DNA of 64,000 nucleotides. It comes from Helichrysum umbraculigerum. Taxonomy: Eukaryota > Streptophyta > Magnoliopsida > Asterales > Asteraceae. The notes below the pieces were generated by a model that worked only from the letters and a program-made list of their open reading frames with translations, was not told the origin of the DNA and did not search any database. The stretch spans positions 89,892,777-89,956,776 of the forward strand of contig CATIUR010000005.1 in assembly GCA_949592205.1 (NCBI GenBank), written 5' to 3'. Shown piece by piece: positions 29,451 to 41,686 of the stretch (position 1 is its first letter; every line of letters starts with the position of its first letter). Both the position numbers and the translations under genes were made by a program.

Positions 29451-30971
29451 CAGGCCCATTTTGTGATTTTTATTTGACTAAGTAAACGTTGTCCAAAATT
29501 CCTGAAACAATTCATGAGTGTTCCCCTATGTTTTGGATACTTCCTGTATTATTTTCATGATTTTTAGAGTTCATTTGGTTAGGTAAAAAACTCGAGAAGG
29601 ACCAAAGGTCCAGTTTGGTCCGAAAATAACCTTTGTTAAAAGATTGATTTTTATACAAAAATCCGTGTATTTCTGGAACAAGTCATAGAAGAACTTTTTG
29701 TAGCCCACATCTTTGGGAAGATTTTGGCTCCAACCTCATGCATTTTAGTGGCCTAGAACTCGAGATATAACTTAAAGTGTGAGACGATTTTTCTGTCCAG
29801 CAAACTTTTTATATATATATGTTCACTAATTAGTTTTTATCTTAAGATCGGTGTGTTTTCAGGAGATGAGTTCTTCATGAAAGTTGTATACAACAAGTTA
29901 AGGAAGATTTTGTATAAATTTCATGCATTTATTTGGTGTTTTCGATTTTATACGATTTTTCTAGTGAGACTGAAATTTTAGACAGAAAACTGTTATTACA
30001 TATATGTTTATATAAACGAGTTTTAACCTTAATTTTAGACATTTTAGTATTGAGTGAGCAAGTAGACATGATTATAAACTTAAATCATCTATTTTAGAAG
30101 AGTGGTGAGTTTCTTACAAGTCGTATCAAGAAACGGAGATGGCGAAGTTGATGTACTCGTTGTAGTGATCGTTTTCGCTTCTTTATCTTCGTTTTTCGCC
30201 AAGGATTGAGATGGAGGCTCTTGGTGGTTTATTGTGGCTGATGGTGGTGGCTGATCACAGCCTAGAGAGAGAGAGAGAGGGAAAGGGTTTAGAGAGTGGG
30301 TGGAGGTGGTGAATGAAATGAGTGAAAGAGTGATGGAGAGGTAAGGGTGTGTTTGGTGTATTGTTTTAGCAAGTGAGGGGAGGCATGGGTTAGGATTTCT
30401 GCAGATTTTAGGGGGTCCCACCCCTATGTGGGTGTTTAAATCATTTCCCCAAAGTTACGTTACGTGTGGTGCTCATTTACCCGTTCGTTTCGTCGTTCGT
30501 TTAAACGTTAAATGTTTTATATATTAGTTTTCGTCACCAAATTCAAAACGCGATATTTTAAATAAAAGTTTCACCCAAATGATTTATTTTAAGTCACCAA
30601 AATAATATTCAGGTTTTCGTTTGGTCGTCGATTGTGAATCGTGTGTTTATTCGAATCGGGTAACGGTGTTTTTAAACGTTATTAATGTTCGCGTGTAATC
30701 GCGTTAGTTTTACTTGAAGTATTTTATCAAATACTTAGTTTCGAGTTATAAAAATATAACTTGATCATGTTTCGTCTGTCGGGCGCGTTTTCTTCGCGTT
30801 CGGTCACGTTTTAAGCAAAACGTACATGTTCGTTATATTATATACATAATAAAAAATAATTTCTAAAGTTATTAAATAATTTCTTATTATTTAATAAATG
30901 TTTCACCAACGTCCGTATTTGTGTTGTCAGATATTTATCTGACACGAATTTTGTACGATTTAGACGAATCG

Positions 30972-30973
30972 TA

Positions 30974-31038
<65 letters not shown>
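30972..31038. repeat. TG/TA dinucleotide microsatellite
   Basis: A GT run followed by about 25 TA units at the D-LARD junction. Confidence 0.95.
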
Positions 31039-31039
<1 letters not shown>

Positions 31040-31042
31040 CAT

Positions 31043-32604
31043 TGATGCGTGTGAAAGCGTCTAGTTTTATTATTTATAAAGTACAGGATATACCAATCAC
31101 TACTATCACACAACCAGGCAAGAATACCCGATCGGAATAATATAGTTATGGTAAGTCCAGGTCGAACACAGGAACACAAGAACACATGAACACATGAACA
31201 CATGAACGATGTTATTCAATTAAATTGGAATTATTCAGAAAGCAGTAAAATAAGGGTACGTTTTAGTTCCGTGCGAACATTCGAGATGAACTAAATACCC
31301 AAACCAACAATATAAAACAAGATAAAGATAAACAATCGGAGATAGACATGTAATTGCTTATGTTCTTCCACTCAGATTCATATTATCCTGTTCATGTGTT
31401 TTGATTGTCCGATTGTGATTTCTTTTATATTAACTTAGTTACTAATCAAAGAATCCAAGTTAAATGTATATTAGTATCCGGTTCTGGTTAACTAATATCT
31501 ACAACCTAGGGTCCCACATTAAACATCGATCCGACGTCGCAAGAATGTTGCTCTATTACGTGCTTTTCCCTAGATTGTGCATTAAGTGTTCACGATTTGT
31601 TACGATTGATCCTTGCGGTATGACTCAACAATACCTACTAATAATCACTTATTAGCTTGTTCATTTTAGATTAATTAGTTACTATTCTCTTAACCTATCA
31701 AACTCAATATATTTAGCAATGACTATAAACCTAGATTCATAATCATCAATAATAAATAGCATCAAAGGAACTCAATCTCAATGACACTATTAACCACGTT
31801 AAGTAATAACTAACAATCACCAATAAACAAGGATTCACGGATAACATAACAATCTTCAATCATACAACTGATCCAAAACACAATTATAAACATCAAATAA
31901 ACATAATCCAAGATTATTAAACTAAACAATATTCACAAAGTCTAATCCATCATTCAATTATACAAAATCAGTTTCATGATCTCAAACAAAACACATAGAC
32001 GATGTTCGAATTGAAATCGAAAAAAGATATGCAAACCGAATCATAAACCGAATGAAGTAGAATCGATAGGAATCGATCCTAGCCTTTTACGCCTCCGAAT
32101 CGCCATCGATTCGCTCCCAAAATGGGGGATAAGCACCTGCTTGTCGACTGCTATTATCGTTTGGGGTTTTTTTTAGAAGTTCGAGTTTCAAATGAGGCAA
32201 ATTAGGTTTTAAGGGTTTTCTGCCGAAACGATCCATACGCCGTATGGATGTAAAAAGCCCAGCAGGCTCGGCCCGCATTCTGACAGCCCAGCTCATTTGA
32301 TCCATACGCCGTATGGATGATTCATACGCCGTATGGATTGAATTTCCAGATTTTTTCCCTTTTCTTCATTTAATCTTCCGCTTCGACAAATTGATCATCT
32401 TTTACTCCAATCCAATCTTCTCTTGTCCATTGTTTTATTCTATTAGCAACTTTTCTTCGCAATAAGCTCGTTTTCTGCTTCTTTTCGATCCAAGCTTCGA
32501 TTAAACTCCTAAATGCAAATATGAACGAAATAAGTATCTTATTCACACAAAATGCATTAGAAATCTATCAAACACGGGGTAACTTAGTACTACAATATAG
32601 TACA
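31043..32604 (-). repeat. 3' LTR of LARD
   Basis: From TGATGCGTGTGAAAGCG to ATATAGTACA. Contains three palindromes of CCATACGCCGTATGG type (32233-32247, 32302-32316, and 32322-32336 with one mismatch). Short ORFs inside are not supported. Confidence 0.88.
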
Positions 32605-34253
32605 TTTTGGCGTTTATCAAATATCCCTCACTTGAATTCTACTTGCCCTCAAGTAGACTATAGATTTAAAACTTATAAACGACAAAATTTAGTTGGCAGA
32701 CTAGGGCGCGTTGGGACTTACATACTAGCTAGCATTTCGCAAACCAAATTTTAATCTTAAAAATAATTCTACCTTAAGATTTAGCAATCAAGAAACTCTT
32801 CTAGGAAACCCAATTTTTTTTTATGCATTATTATTAGGCATAAAAGATAACTCATAAGGATTATCGATATTGTTGTCCACCTAAACAATCTATATTTCAG
32901 AAATTGAGCTTATATTATTATTATTCTAGCATGCTTTACCCTTGATTCCCAATAGCAAAATACCCTCATATATATAACGTGCTAATATTACACATATTAT
33001 GGATATCCAATTAAATAATCATTTTTCAAGTCAAGACATTAGTGACAGGTCTGTGCCTTTACACAACAGAGTGACATAACTTGACTTTGGTTTAGCATAG
33101 TAACTTTTTAGTCAAACCATTGGTGGCAGGTCTGTACCTTAGTACAACAAAGCAACATAATTTGACTACATTTTTAAATCATGAGTTCATTTAAACTCCT
33201 TTTGCTCTTTTTCATTAAATATACTAACGGAAACTAGGTCTGTACTTTCGTACAACAGAGGAAACAACACTCAGTATATCCCCAAATGATATTAATTAAA
33301 TTCCAAAATTATGGCATATCGCACGCTATCATATATAAGAATTAAGACTAAAGTCATACATTGCTAAAGTTCCTCTCGGAATATCGCCTACTTGTTGCAT
33401 TAATTTTATTTAATAGCTCAACAACTTACACATAGATTGCCTATCGATACATCACATGATGAACTATCTAATATTTTATAATTTAAGTTCAAATTATCCT
33501 TTAAATTTCCCAGATTTGTTACAAGATTTTCTAAACTTAAAGAGAATAAATTTTTAACAGAAAAATTTGGGTTGAAAAATGACTAACATAGAAGGCCTTT
33601 TAGCTAGGTTCCCTAAAAAAAATGCCTTTAAAACAAAGTTCTAAAGTCTACCAATATATATCGATTTATAACTCAGGACAATCACACTTCTTTTCCCCCA
33701 TCCCCCACTTAAAATAAAGCAATGTCCTCATTGCAAAACAAGGATTCGTAAAATAGGGAATAGAAAAGAAGTGAACAGAAAACTCCACTGATCTTGAAGA
33801 AAAATGCTTTCTTGAACTGATTCTGAAAATATACAATAGCACACTTCCGTAGGCATCACGGTTGCATTTATCGTATGCAACAAGCCTTTAAACCCCTCGG
33901 TATTACGAGTGGATGAGTTATAGTCTCGTGAGGGTTTCCAGGGAACACACCCACAAAGTTCGAAACTGCAAAAACAACTAACAAGAAAACAAAAAAGTAG
34001 AACAAGAAAACAAAATATAAAATAACTAAAAGTTAAAACTACATATTCACAAACCATAACCTACATAAAGTAAGGAACAAGAAATAAACAATAATACTTA
34101 TTACAGAATATACATAACAAACAGAGCAGATAACAGAATTTTGTCGCAAAAACAGCCCTTCCAACTGCCGGCTGGTGTGCACAACCACCGGTTGAAAGTC
34201 TGTGCAAACCAAATTCAAAAACCTCGCTCCATTAAATATTAAACTAGATTACA

Positions 34254-34313
<60 letters not shown>

Positions 34314-34543
34314 AACAAATAAACAATTATATACAGCAAATAATTAAAATTTTTTATTTTTAATTGTTTTAAATAATATATATATATATATATATATATA
34401 AATATATAGTTTCCAACTTAATCGAATAAGCAACTATTCTCCAGCAGAACAATAGTCCAACCGGTTAAGTGTTCCCCAAAAGAATAAAAGTTAAACCGGT
34501 TAAGTGTTCCCCGGCAGAACAAAAGTTAAACCGGTTAAGTGTT
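32605..34543 (-). other. Interior of LARD, non-coding
   Basis: 1.9 kb without gag or pol. Three related segments (about 33047-33080, 33125-33157, 33235-33268), each with GGTCTGT and ACAACAxAG around a small hairpin. A CCCCCACTTAAAATAAAGC segment lies near 33700; AT microsatellites at about 34256-34309 and 34377-34400. A hydrophobic 109-codon ORF at 33728-34057 (minus) has no family features and is not called. Confidence 0.7.
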
Positions 34544-34560
34544 CCCCGGCAACGGCGCCA
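34445..34560. repeat. Tandem repeat abutting LARD primer site
   Basis: Three units of about 33-40 bp, each with AACCGGTTAAGTGTTCCCC; the last runs into the primer site itself (CCCCGGCAACGGCGCCA). Confidence 0.85.
34544..34560 (-). other. Primer binding site of LARD (Asp tRNA type)
   Basis: Reverse complement reads TGGCGCCGTTGCCGGGG, the Asp-tRNA primer site typical of Athila/Tat-type elements, separated from the LTR by AGTTTT as in F. Confidence 0.88.
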
Positions 34561-34566
34561 AAAACT

Positions 34567-36090
34567 TGATGCGTGTGAAAGCGTCTAGTTTTATTATTTA
34601 TAAAGTACATGATATACCAATCACTACTATCACACAACCAGGAAAGAATACCCGATCAGAATAATATAGTTATGGTAAGTCCAGGTCAAACACAGGAACA
34701 CATGAACGATGTTATTCAATTAAATTGGAATTATTCAGAAAGCAGTAAAATAAGGGTACGTTTTAGTTCCGTGCGAACGTTCGAGATGAACTAAATACCC
34801 AAACCAACAACATAAAACAAGATAAGAGGAACAGATAAACAATCGGAGATAGACATGTAATTTCTTAGGTTCTTCCACTCAGATTCATATTATCCGGTTC
34901 ATGTGTTTTGATTGTCTACTTAGTTACTAATCAAAGAATCCAAGTTAAATGTATATTAGTATCCGGTTCTGGTTAACTAATATCTACAACCTAGGGTCCC
35001 ATATTAAACATCGATCCGACGTCGCAAGAATGTTGCTCTATTGCGTGCTTTTCCCTAGATTGTGCATTAAGTGTTCACGATTTGTTACGATTGATCCTTG
35101 CGGTATGACTCAACAATACCTACTAATAATCACTTATTAGCTTGTTCATTTTAGATTAATTAGTTACTATTCTCTTAACCTATCAAACTCAATATATTTA
35201 GCAATGACTATAAACCTAGATTCATAATCATCAATAATCAATAGCATCAAAGGAACTCAATCTCAATGACACTATTAACCACGTTAAGTAATAACTAACA
35301 ATCACCAATAAACAAGGATTCACGGATAACATAACAATCTTCAATCATACAACTGATCCAAAACACAATTATAAACATCAAATAAACATAATCCAAGATT
35401 ATTAAACTAAACAATATTCACAAAGTCTAATCCATCATTCAATTATACAAAATCAGTTTCATGATCTCAAACAAAACACATAGACGATGTTCGAATTGAA
35501 ATCGGAAAAAGATATGCAAACCGAATCATAAACCGAATGAAGTAGAATCGATAGGAATCGATCCTAGCCTTTTACGCCTCCAAATCGCCATCGATTCGCT
35601 CCCAAAATGGGGGAAAAACCCCTGCTTGTCGACTGCTATTACCGTTTGTTTATTTTTGTAGAAGTTCGGGTTTCAAATGAGGCAAAATGAGGTTTTAAGG
35701 GTTTTCTGCCGAAACGATCCATACGCCGTATGGATATTCCATACATCGTATGGATGTAAAAAGCCCAGCAGGCCCGGCCCGCATTCTGACAGCCCAGCTC
35801 ATTTGATCCATACGCCGTATGGATTGAATTTCCAGATTTTTTCCCTTTTCTTCATTTAATCTTCCGGCTTCGACCAATTGATCATCTTTTACTCCAATCC
35901 AATCTTCTCTTGTCCATTGTTTTATTCTATTAGCAACTTTTCTTCGCAATAAGCTCGTTTTCTGCTTCTTTTCGATCCAAGCTTCGATTAAACTCCTACA
36001 TGCAAATATGAACGAAATAAGTATCTTATTCACACAAAATGCATTAGAAATCTATCAAACACGGGGTAACTTAGTACTACAATATAGTAC
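34567..36090 (-). repeat. 5' LTR of LARD
   Basis: Starts TGATGCGTGTGAAAGCG and ends ATATAGTAC, one base short of the left copy's ATATAGTACA. CCATACGCCGTATGG palindromes at 35719-35733, 35739-35753 (one changed centre) and 35808-35822. Confidence 0.87.
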
Positions 36091-36881
36091 TGTTTTGGTC
36101 AAAAATTACTAAAAGCAATTAAGTGATCAAAAATTAGTTTGTGAGGTCAGGTGTAAAAATTACTATCAAGATAATTACGCCTTTACACGATTATCTCTAT
36201 TAGTAAGTCAATATTTCGTGTTAAAAAAATTGATTGAATCCGTGGATCCTTGTTGAACAAACATTTTAATATCAAAGCTCAAGAACAGATTGGAAATAAT
36301 AACAATTTTGACAATAAAAAATGAGAACAGAATGAAATCAAAGCAATATAAATGATAAGTAAATAAAATCGACACGATGATATACGAGGAAATCCCTTGA
36401 TCCAGTTTGATCGCCAGCACAAAACCTCGGGAAGGATCAAACGATCCTTGCCTTTGTTAATCTTATAAAAATGAAAGTAATTGATTACAAACTAAGAGCA
36501 CAAGGATGATCGGCTAAGTGAATTTGTGTGTGTTTTTAGCTAAGTGTTGATGAAAAAATCGTAAAAGAAAGAAAGAACAGAGTGTTTTTCTGGTGAAAAT
36601 AGTGAGTAAACGTTAACCTAATCGATCACCCAAGCCTCGTTTAAATACTAAGAGCGTTTAACAATATTTCCGTAATATCAGGGATCCTCCGAGGAAAGAT
36701 GAAGACCACCAACGTCTCTTTTGACTCCATTTTGCACGTGCATAAGACTTCGTCTTCATAGAATCGTATCAGGATCTCTTCACATAATCCGGAGCATATC
36801 TCATTAACGCGTTTCTCCTAAGACCTGGTCAATACTCAAGAAAAATAAACACGTTAAACATCGCATGATCCTTAACTAATA
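36091..36881 (-). repeat. 3' LTR of E, left part
   Basis: 791 bp before B. GGATCC words are already frequent (for example GATCCTTGTTGAAC, AACGATCCTTGCC, GGGATCCTCCGAGG). Last five bases TAATA form the B target duplication (36877-36881). Confidence 0.78.
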
Positions 36882-37529
36882 TGTAACACCCGGTCAAAAA
36901 GGCCAATTTTCGCGCCAAATTTAAACTTCAAATAATCGTACTTAGTACGCAATTATAACAAAGTTATATTTTATAACTCAAATAAATTATCTTTATAAAA
37001 TACCTCGACTAAAAACATACACGATTTCGTATTTGTAAAATTATGATTTTAAAATATTTAAATCATTTCACGATCGAGCAAACAAACGCGGGCATTTTGT
37101 ACCGTGGTTGGAGACCACAGTCCCCGAATTGGGGATCTGGAAGTGGATAAAACCACCTCCACCTCCCATTTCTCTTTCATTCTATTTCATAAAAACACAC
37201 ACACCACCAAAAACTCTCTCAAACTTTTCTCTCCATCCATACCAACCACCACCGCCGGCCACCACCGTCACCATCGTCATCATCATCAGCAGGAACAACA
37301 TCAACAACTTAGTATCATCATCATCCTCATCTTCATCATCAAGAACACCATCACCCACCAAACCTTTGGATCTTCGAATCGTAAGAATTACTTCACTTTT
37401 CTTTGTTATTTCTTCATAAAAACACTTAATATACCATGTATTAGTGTTATATCAACTTATTATGTCCAAAAGCACCTTCGAAAACGCTTTAAAAGTCAAA
37501 ATTGCATAAAAATCGCTGAACAGCCAATC

Positions 37530-37850
37530 TCGCGAGCTGAGATCCAAATCTGATGAATCTCGCGAGTCGAGATTTGGACTTGCGGGTCGACTTGACTTGC
37601 GAGTCGACTTGACTTGCGAGTCCACTTGACTCGTGGATCTCAACTCGACTCGCGAGAAATCTCAACTCGACTCGCTAGAAATCTCAACTCGACTCGCGAG
37701 AAATCTCAACTTGCGAAACTCAACTTGCGAAATCTCAACTTGCGAAACTCAACTTGCGAAATCTCAACTTGCGAAATCTCAACTTGCGAAATCTCAACTT
37801 GCGAAATCTCAACTTGCGAAACTCAACTTGCGAAATCTCAACTTGCAAAT
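37530..37850. repeat. Tandem word array in B LTR
   Basis: AATCTCGCGAG and GACTTGCGAGTC units followed by many AATCTCAACTTGCGA units of 14-15 bp. The 3' copy (43830-44165) has one unit more, explaining the 15-bp LTR length difference. Confidence 0.92.
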
Positions 37851-38470
37851 CATTTTTCCACTAAGTGTCGAACTTAACCGGAAACTAATACTTACACATG
37901 ATACGATATACGGACTGTAATGACATTTCAAAGAAACTTATTTTATTAAAATCGTGATTTCAAACTATTACCAACGAGTCGTATACATTTTCACAACTGC
38001 GAAATACAAACGTAAACGTTAAACAAACACTTTGGACATAATTTAGTTGCGTGAACACTAGCATGGATGGTCAAACTTAGACATCCACGCACTTATTAAA
38101 TCTCAAACGTTTAGGGCGTTAGGAGATTTCGGACTAGACTTGGACTTTAGGCTTTGCTAGCGCTCGCACTTTGCTCAACTCAACAGGTGAGTTCATAGCC
38201 CCACTCTTTCAACCGTTTTACTGTTTTCGGGGTGAGACACATGTTCAATTACTATTTTCGAATTATAATGATAAACTTTTATAATTCACACCTATCCATA
38301 TTACTGTTATGTAATACGAAATGTGTAATACTTAGGAATTACACCCATTATATTGATGTAGAACGATATCACTACCTAACCGTGATAGGTTATAATCGTA
38401 CACTGTTAGATGGTTGGAAAACAATTACCAATACATAACCTGACTAAGTTATCACTATCCAAAGACCATA

Positions 38471-39619
38471 TTGTCACGGGACAATACTATCACTATACTA
38501 GAACTGATTAGTTCTACCCACATGACAACGACTAGACTTTTACAGAATTAGTCTTCCTTTTAGGAACAAAAACTGTTGACACACTCCATGATCATTAGAA
38601 TGGAAATTGTACTTCGGTGAACATTTTTCCCGAGACCCCAAATATACTTGCTAGGCTGGAGGCTAGGAGTATACGATATTAACGTACGTTAGTATAGATT
38701 CCTTATACTAATATAAAACAACTAGGTGATGATTAGTCATACCTAGGCTTATGGTGATATATTTAATATCTAAGTATTGTATATACATATTTAGATACGT
38801 TAAACTACTTTCATGCGCGGCATGATACTCTATTAGATTTGTTTGTTGATTTGACCTATATATATATACATATACTTGTACACTATCTCGAGCACGTGGT
38901 GCTACCTACTACTTACTTATGTATATTGATATGCATACGCTGATACAAACACGGTTACTCTAAGTCGAGCATGTCGTAGTACTGCCGACTCTCATTTACT
39001 AAGTCGGGCATGTCGTAGTACTGCCGACTCTGATTTACTTACGTTGCGTGGGAGCAATGTTGTTCGAGATCACGGTAAAGTGATTCAAAACGAGATCACG
39101 GTAGATGATTCAGTGATTCAAAACGATATCGTGGTAAAGCGATACAAAATATGGGATCTGCGAGATTACACTCGAGATTATTGGTGGAGCAACGGATCGG
39201 CGAGCTTACACTCGAGATCGTTGGCTCAAACACGGGATCTACGGGCTTACGCTCGAGATTCACACATATCAACGGGTCTACGAGATTACACTTGAGGTCG
39301 TTGATGGAGCAACGGATCGGCGAGCTTACACTCGAGATCGTTGGCTCGGTATTCGGATAAATACTTATTGCGGGACCACACTTATACATTGCTGGAGACA
39401 ACACACTAGGCCAAGTCGCACGTTAACACCTTACTATTGAATAAGTAATATTATTACTTGTTATTATATAACGTGGTCATACGCATACTTGATTTGTACT
39501 TAGGCATGTAGTGCCTCACGTCTGTAGACTTACTTATACCTGATAGGTATTTAGACATGGACTGCCTCTTTCTCTATGTACTTAGGTACACACCACGGTT
39601 ACTTAGGTATTAGATACCT
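38471..39619. repeat. Mini-hairpin field in B LTR
   Basis: Inverted repeats with small loops: TTGTC/GACAA 38471-38484, AGAACT/AGTTCT 38500-38515, AGGCA/TGCCT 39502-39516, GTCT/AGAC 39520-39529, ATACC/GGTAT 39536-39550, TGTAC/GTACA 39577-39590, AGGTAT/ATACCT 39605-39619. Also direct repeats around TCGTAGTACTGCCGACTCT (38950-39035) and ACACTCGAGAT units (39170-39340). Confidence 0.8.
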
Positions 39620-40146
39620 CGTTAGACGTATACACATTGATGTTGCAACTTTATAACAATACAAATCAAGATCGTAGTTTTTGAACTACTTTTTAAACAT
39701 ACAAGGTTTATACGATTGTTTTCAACTAACATACCTATGAACTCACCAGCTTTATAGCTGACTCGTTTTAGCATGTGTTCTCAGGTGCCCAGCAGGATTA
39801 GGATTGCTACAAGATTATGCTAGCTCGAGTCGCATATTTTCAATCAACGGGATTTCTCTGCATAACTTTTATACTACAAACTATGTATTGAAATTATTTT
39901 GCGAACTCGCAACTTGTATACATTTTATTTTGGGACTACTCTGCATTTACTTTTGTATTTTCAAATTATGAATTTGAAATTTCTATTATAATCGCAACGT
40001 TGTAAACGTTCTATTTTGACAAATGTATAACTATTTTCAAACGTCTCATTTAGAGTCGTTCATTATGTATCTTATGCTGTGATATTTGATTTGGTAACAC
40101 CCGACCCGATCGCTTCCGCAACCCGAAATTTGAGGGTGTTACAGAT

Positions 40147-40158
40147 TGGTATCAGAGC
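40147..40158 (+). other. Primer binding site of B
   Basis: TGGTATCAGAGC three bases after the LTR end. Confidence 0.93.
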
Positions 40159-41686
40159 CTAAGGTTATAGTGAACTAGGTTGCATTTAGTGGGCCTAGAC
40201 TATGACCGTTAGGCAGTATTCCTCATTAGGTATTACTGGTTCAGGAACTACATCATACGAGTTTAATTTAACATAGCGTAGCTAACTATGTACAATTAAA
40301 TAAAGATGATGTAAGATCTGAAAGGGGTTATACTGAGTTAGGAATGCACTAGTTGACTCTGATTGTTTTTTGCTAGACATCCTAGGCTATTATATGTACT
40401 GTAGATATATATTAATAGGCCTTACATGTATACTACTTCTACGTATCAAATATATACTAGGTATATACAACTCAATTCCGCTGTACCATCATTTACTCGC
40501 GAAGAGGCACATCGCCGTCTTCCTAGCTATCACGACTCGACACTTTTCTCCATATGTACGCGTAGGAGAATATCACCTATATCACTAAACCTCGGGAAGG
40601 AGGTACAAACGTTACCAATGGGAATGGAAACCCGCACATGCTAAACATTCACGAAATTTAAGACAAACAAACGAATCTTTCACCTTTGACAGTGCTGGTC
40701 ACAATTGGATTAGTGTTGACTAAGTCCACAACAAATTAATTATCCCAATCACAACTGGATCATTTAGATCAATCAATTCAATAATGTGGTGCCCTAGCAC
40801 CTACATTTTAGCCCTTGTACTACAATTGGGAAATTCAAACTTCAACACATTTTGGCCTTGGGGCTACAATCAAACAACACACGGCACGTGGTGCTGCAAT
40901 TACGCGGTATGTTGATACCACAAAAATTGGGGCACGTTAGTGCAACCCTCATAGTACGTCGATACTACAAATCATGGTATGTTGATGCCACGCTCAAAGT
41001 ACATGAGTACTGCAATTACGGTGCCGCGGGCACTACATTACGGCACGTGGTGCTGCGTTTCATGGTACTTTTGACTACAACTATAATACATTACTGTGCT
41101 TCGGGCACTACATTTTGGCACGCTGTGCTACACCCAGGCTCGATGAGCTACCTTCAATATGCATGTAGACTTGTTGTAGTTACATGTACGACTTATATTT
41201 ATACATATACACTTAATTAATTGGGCACGAGGTGCCACGACTGACTCTTACTTTACGTGTACACTTGTATAGTTACGTGTGCACCATATATGTATATACG
41301 ACCAATTAGGCATACAATGCCTCAATCGATAAATACAAAATGATGTCACCACACACATGGGTTGTGTTGGTGGACCCTGTTTCAACACCACCTAGGGCAC
41401 TGTAGGTGTCACATTCACCGGCATGAATGGCCATATGGTATTCTAGCACTACACTATTGTCCGTAGGACTACTCACAACAACATAGTCTGGTGGACTACA
41501 TATAAAACACAACAATGTCATTGGTATGACTACCCGTTTAAGACCCAAAAGTCCAAGGACTTTCAAACATACGATGACTTCCACAGTTGGACGTCTGTGA
41601 AATACTTGCTTGCGTAGACAACTATAGTAATCAAAATCTTTGAATAAAGATCTCACACTTTGTCGTTTCACTCTTATTTAAGAATC
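40159..41686 (+). other. Long untranslated leader of B with hairpin array
   Basis: 1.5 kb non-coding. The first part matches the A1 leader. From 40883 to about 41550 it is filled with small hairpins: GCAC/GTGC 40884-40894, GGTAT/ATACC 40906-40919, GCAC/GTGC 40932-40943, AGTAC/GTACT 40998-41011, GTGCC/GGCAC 41021-41033, GGCAC/GTGCC 41224-41236. ORFs over it are not supported. Confidence 0.75.

Larger units (their letters stand above)
28967..31042 (-). repeat. LTR of element D, right part
   Basis: Continuation of the D LTR beyond S1 (first five bases are the duplicated TTCAC). Holds a CCGAAAGT word array, TA/TG microsatellites, about 600 bp of AT-rich LTR body, a pyrimidine-rich leader in reverse (30150-30330), GGGTCCCAC (30413-30421) and conserved text such as CACCAACGTCCGTATTTG. 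It stops at a TG/TA repeat where LARD begins; the true LTR end is not in the window. The apparent Tyr/Ile repeat ORFs here are microsatellite. Confidence 0.8.
31043..36090 (-). mobile_element. Non-autonomous LTR element (LARD), reverse, Asp-tRNA primer
   Basis: Two direct copies of about 1.5 kb (31043-32604 and 34567-36090) flank about 1.96 kb with no retroelement protein. The right copy adjoins an Asp-tRNA-type primer site in reverse, so the element points left. LTRs share long identical blocks with a few indels. No target duplication is visible: left flank ATCAT, right side directly E. Mobility would rely on an autonomous Asp-primed Gypsy element. Confidence 0.85.
36882..40143 (+). repeat. 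5' LTR of B
   Basis: 3262 bp, TGTAACACCC...GTTACA. Modules: AT-rich start, pyrimidine/CCACC leader (37140-37340), CTCGCGAG/AACTTGCGAAATCTC word array (37530-37850), mini-hairpins (38471-39619), CAGC/GCTG hairpin in a conserved context (39747-39760) and a U5-like end. Two ORFs over the leader code only for low-complexity Pro/Ser/His/Thr text and are not called genes. Confidence 0.94.

Noticed and set aside
33728..34057. Hydrophobic 109-codon ORF on the minus strand as membrane or env protein
   Set aside because: Only a run of Phe/Leu/Cys from an AAAACAAG-rich stretch; no start context and no homologous pattern.
37104..37553. 149-codon ORF in the B LTR (copy at 43404) as gene
   Set aside because: Composed of CCACC/TCATCA repeats and an AT-rich tail; duplicated only with the LTR; a transcript leader is the simpler reading.
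38960..39404. Overlapping ORFs on both strands in the B LTR
   Set aside because: Arise from ACACTCGAGAT direct repeats without stops; repeat structure explains them.
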